This document shows positions 41,572-41,825 of a DNA stretch of 41,825 nucleotides, one piece after another. Under the pieces are notes generated by a model that did not search any database, was not told the DNA's origin, and was given only the letters and a program-made list of their open reading frames with translations. The position numbers and the translations under genes are program-made. This DNA comes from Clostridiales bacterium (GTDB taxonomy: Bacteria; Bacillota; Clostridia; Christensenellales; JAISNN01): NCBI GenBank assembly GCA_031289755.1, contig JAITOU010000010.1, forward strand, positions 1 through 41,825. The letters are read 5' to 3'. Within the stretch, counting starts at the first letter, position 1; each line of letters begins with the position of its first letter.

Positions 41572-41825
41572 TTATATATTTGAGTTAATAAACCTATAAA
41601 TAATGTTGATTTTGTGCTCTATCACGTCGTCAATCCGCTCGGTGCCGATTTCTATCCGCTCTATCAGTCCGGTAAGCATTTCCGCCGTTAAGATAGGGCT
41701 TTCGGCATAAGCGATTGCAAGAGTTTTTAATTTTTTCAACCGCGTTTCGTAATCGTCCGTCTTTTCGAGTTCGGCGTTCACTATTGCCAACCGCTCGTTC
41801 AAAGTCTTTTGCTCCGTCTGATAGC
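41572..41825 (-). CDS. Large serine recombinase, C-terminal part (runs off right edge)
   Basis: The frame is open from the window edge to the TAA at 41572, giving 83 codons. The sequence is helical and charged (ERLAIVNAELEKTDDYETRL) and ends with ILTAEMLTGLIERIEIGTER...INIIYRFINS. This is the C-terminal pattern of large serine recombinases of conjugative and mobilisable elements (LT-x-x-x-x-x-LIerIeI ... I-x-Y-RF). The catalytic serine domain would lie beyond the window. Recombinase genes of this class usually sit at one end of their element, next to the attachment site. The junction with the remnant at 41569-41571 may therefore be that end. Confidence 0.75.
   Translation of the reverse strand, partial: YQTEQKTLNERLAIVNAELEKTDDYETRLKKLKTLAIAYAESPILTAEMLTGLIERIEIGTERIDDVIEHKINIIYRFINSNI

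Overview
The window looks like a chromosomal segment of an anaerobic, endospore-forming Clostridia species (Firmicutes). The evidence is a spoVAC-spoVAD-spoVAE cluster, a YlxY-type sporulation deacetylase, AGGAG-type ribosome sites, TTGACA/TATAAT promoters, moderately low GC, and a BirA with an N-terminal helix-turn-helix. Many short dispersed palindromic repeats sit between genes, as is common in uncultured gut Clostridia. The genus cannot be named from sequence alone.

Layout. Positions 1-1493 hold holA and the start of a membrane protein that runs off the left edge. A tRNA-Arg(ACG) follows. Positions 1900-7300 look accessory: a Fic-domain AMP transferase, a NADAR-like gene broken by an in-frame TGA, a translationally coupled APH-type kinase and MATE exporter, and a YlxY-like protein. 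Fic and the kinase/exporter pair share a nearly identical promoter cassette. At 7497-8069 a small unknown protein faces an XRE repressor across three operator-like palindromes. Next comes a two-gene set of fused ATPase-FtsX exporters (8288-13820), the first split by a one-base frameshift, then birA, a tyrosine recombinase and a PadR regulator fused to four membrane segments. A second, paralogous small-protein/XRE module lies at 18099-18798.

Positions 18950-23934 (minus strand) carry an unknown beta-rich protein and a histidine kinase / response regulator / ABC exporter set. A direct repeat with 11-bp period lies upstream of the exporter and suits binding by the response regulator. Then come an array of tiny hairpins, tRNA-Val(CAC), a NIF3 protein, tRNA-Pro(CGG), a MITE-like element and the spoVA genes. 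Positions 28057-35715 encode one giant cyclic beta-1,2-glucan synthase-like protein. The right end holds a DUF3298 protein, an iron alcohol dehydrogenase, a membrane-anchored subtilase with InlB-type repeats, the 3' end of an interrupted gene, and the C-terminus of a large serine recombinase that probably marks the edge of an integrated element.

Most promising leads are: the two paralogous divergent modules, in which a conserved ~80-residue protein of unknown function is paired with diverged XRE repressors and matching diverged operators; apparently leaderless starts for both repressors and for the neighbouring exporter; the membrane-tethered PadR; the promoter cassette shared by fic and the kinase/exporter operon; and the hairpin array beside tRNA-Val. 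All functional statements come from reading motifs by eye; no database search was run.
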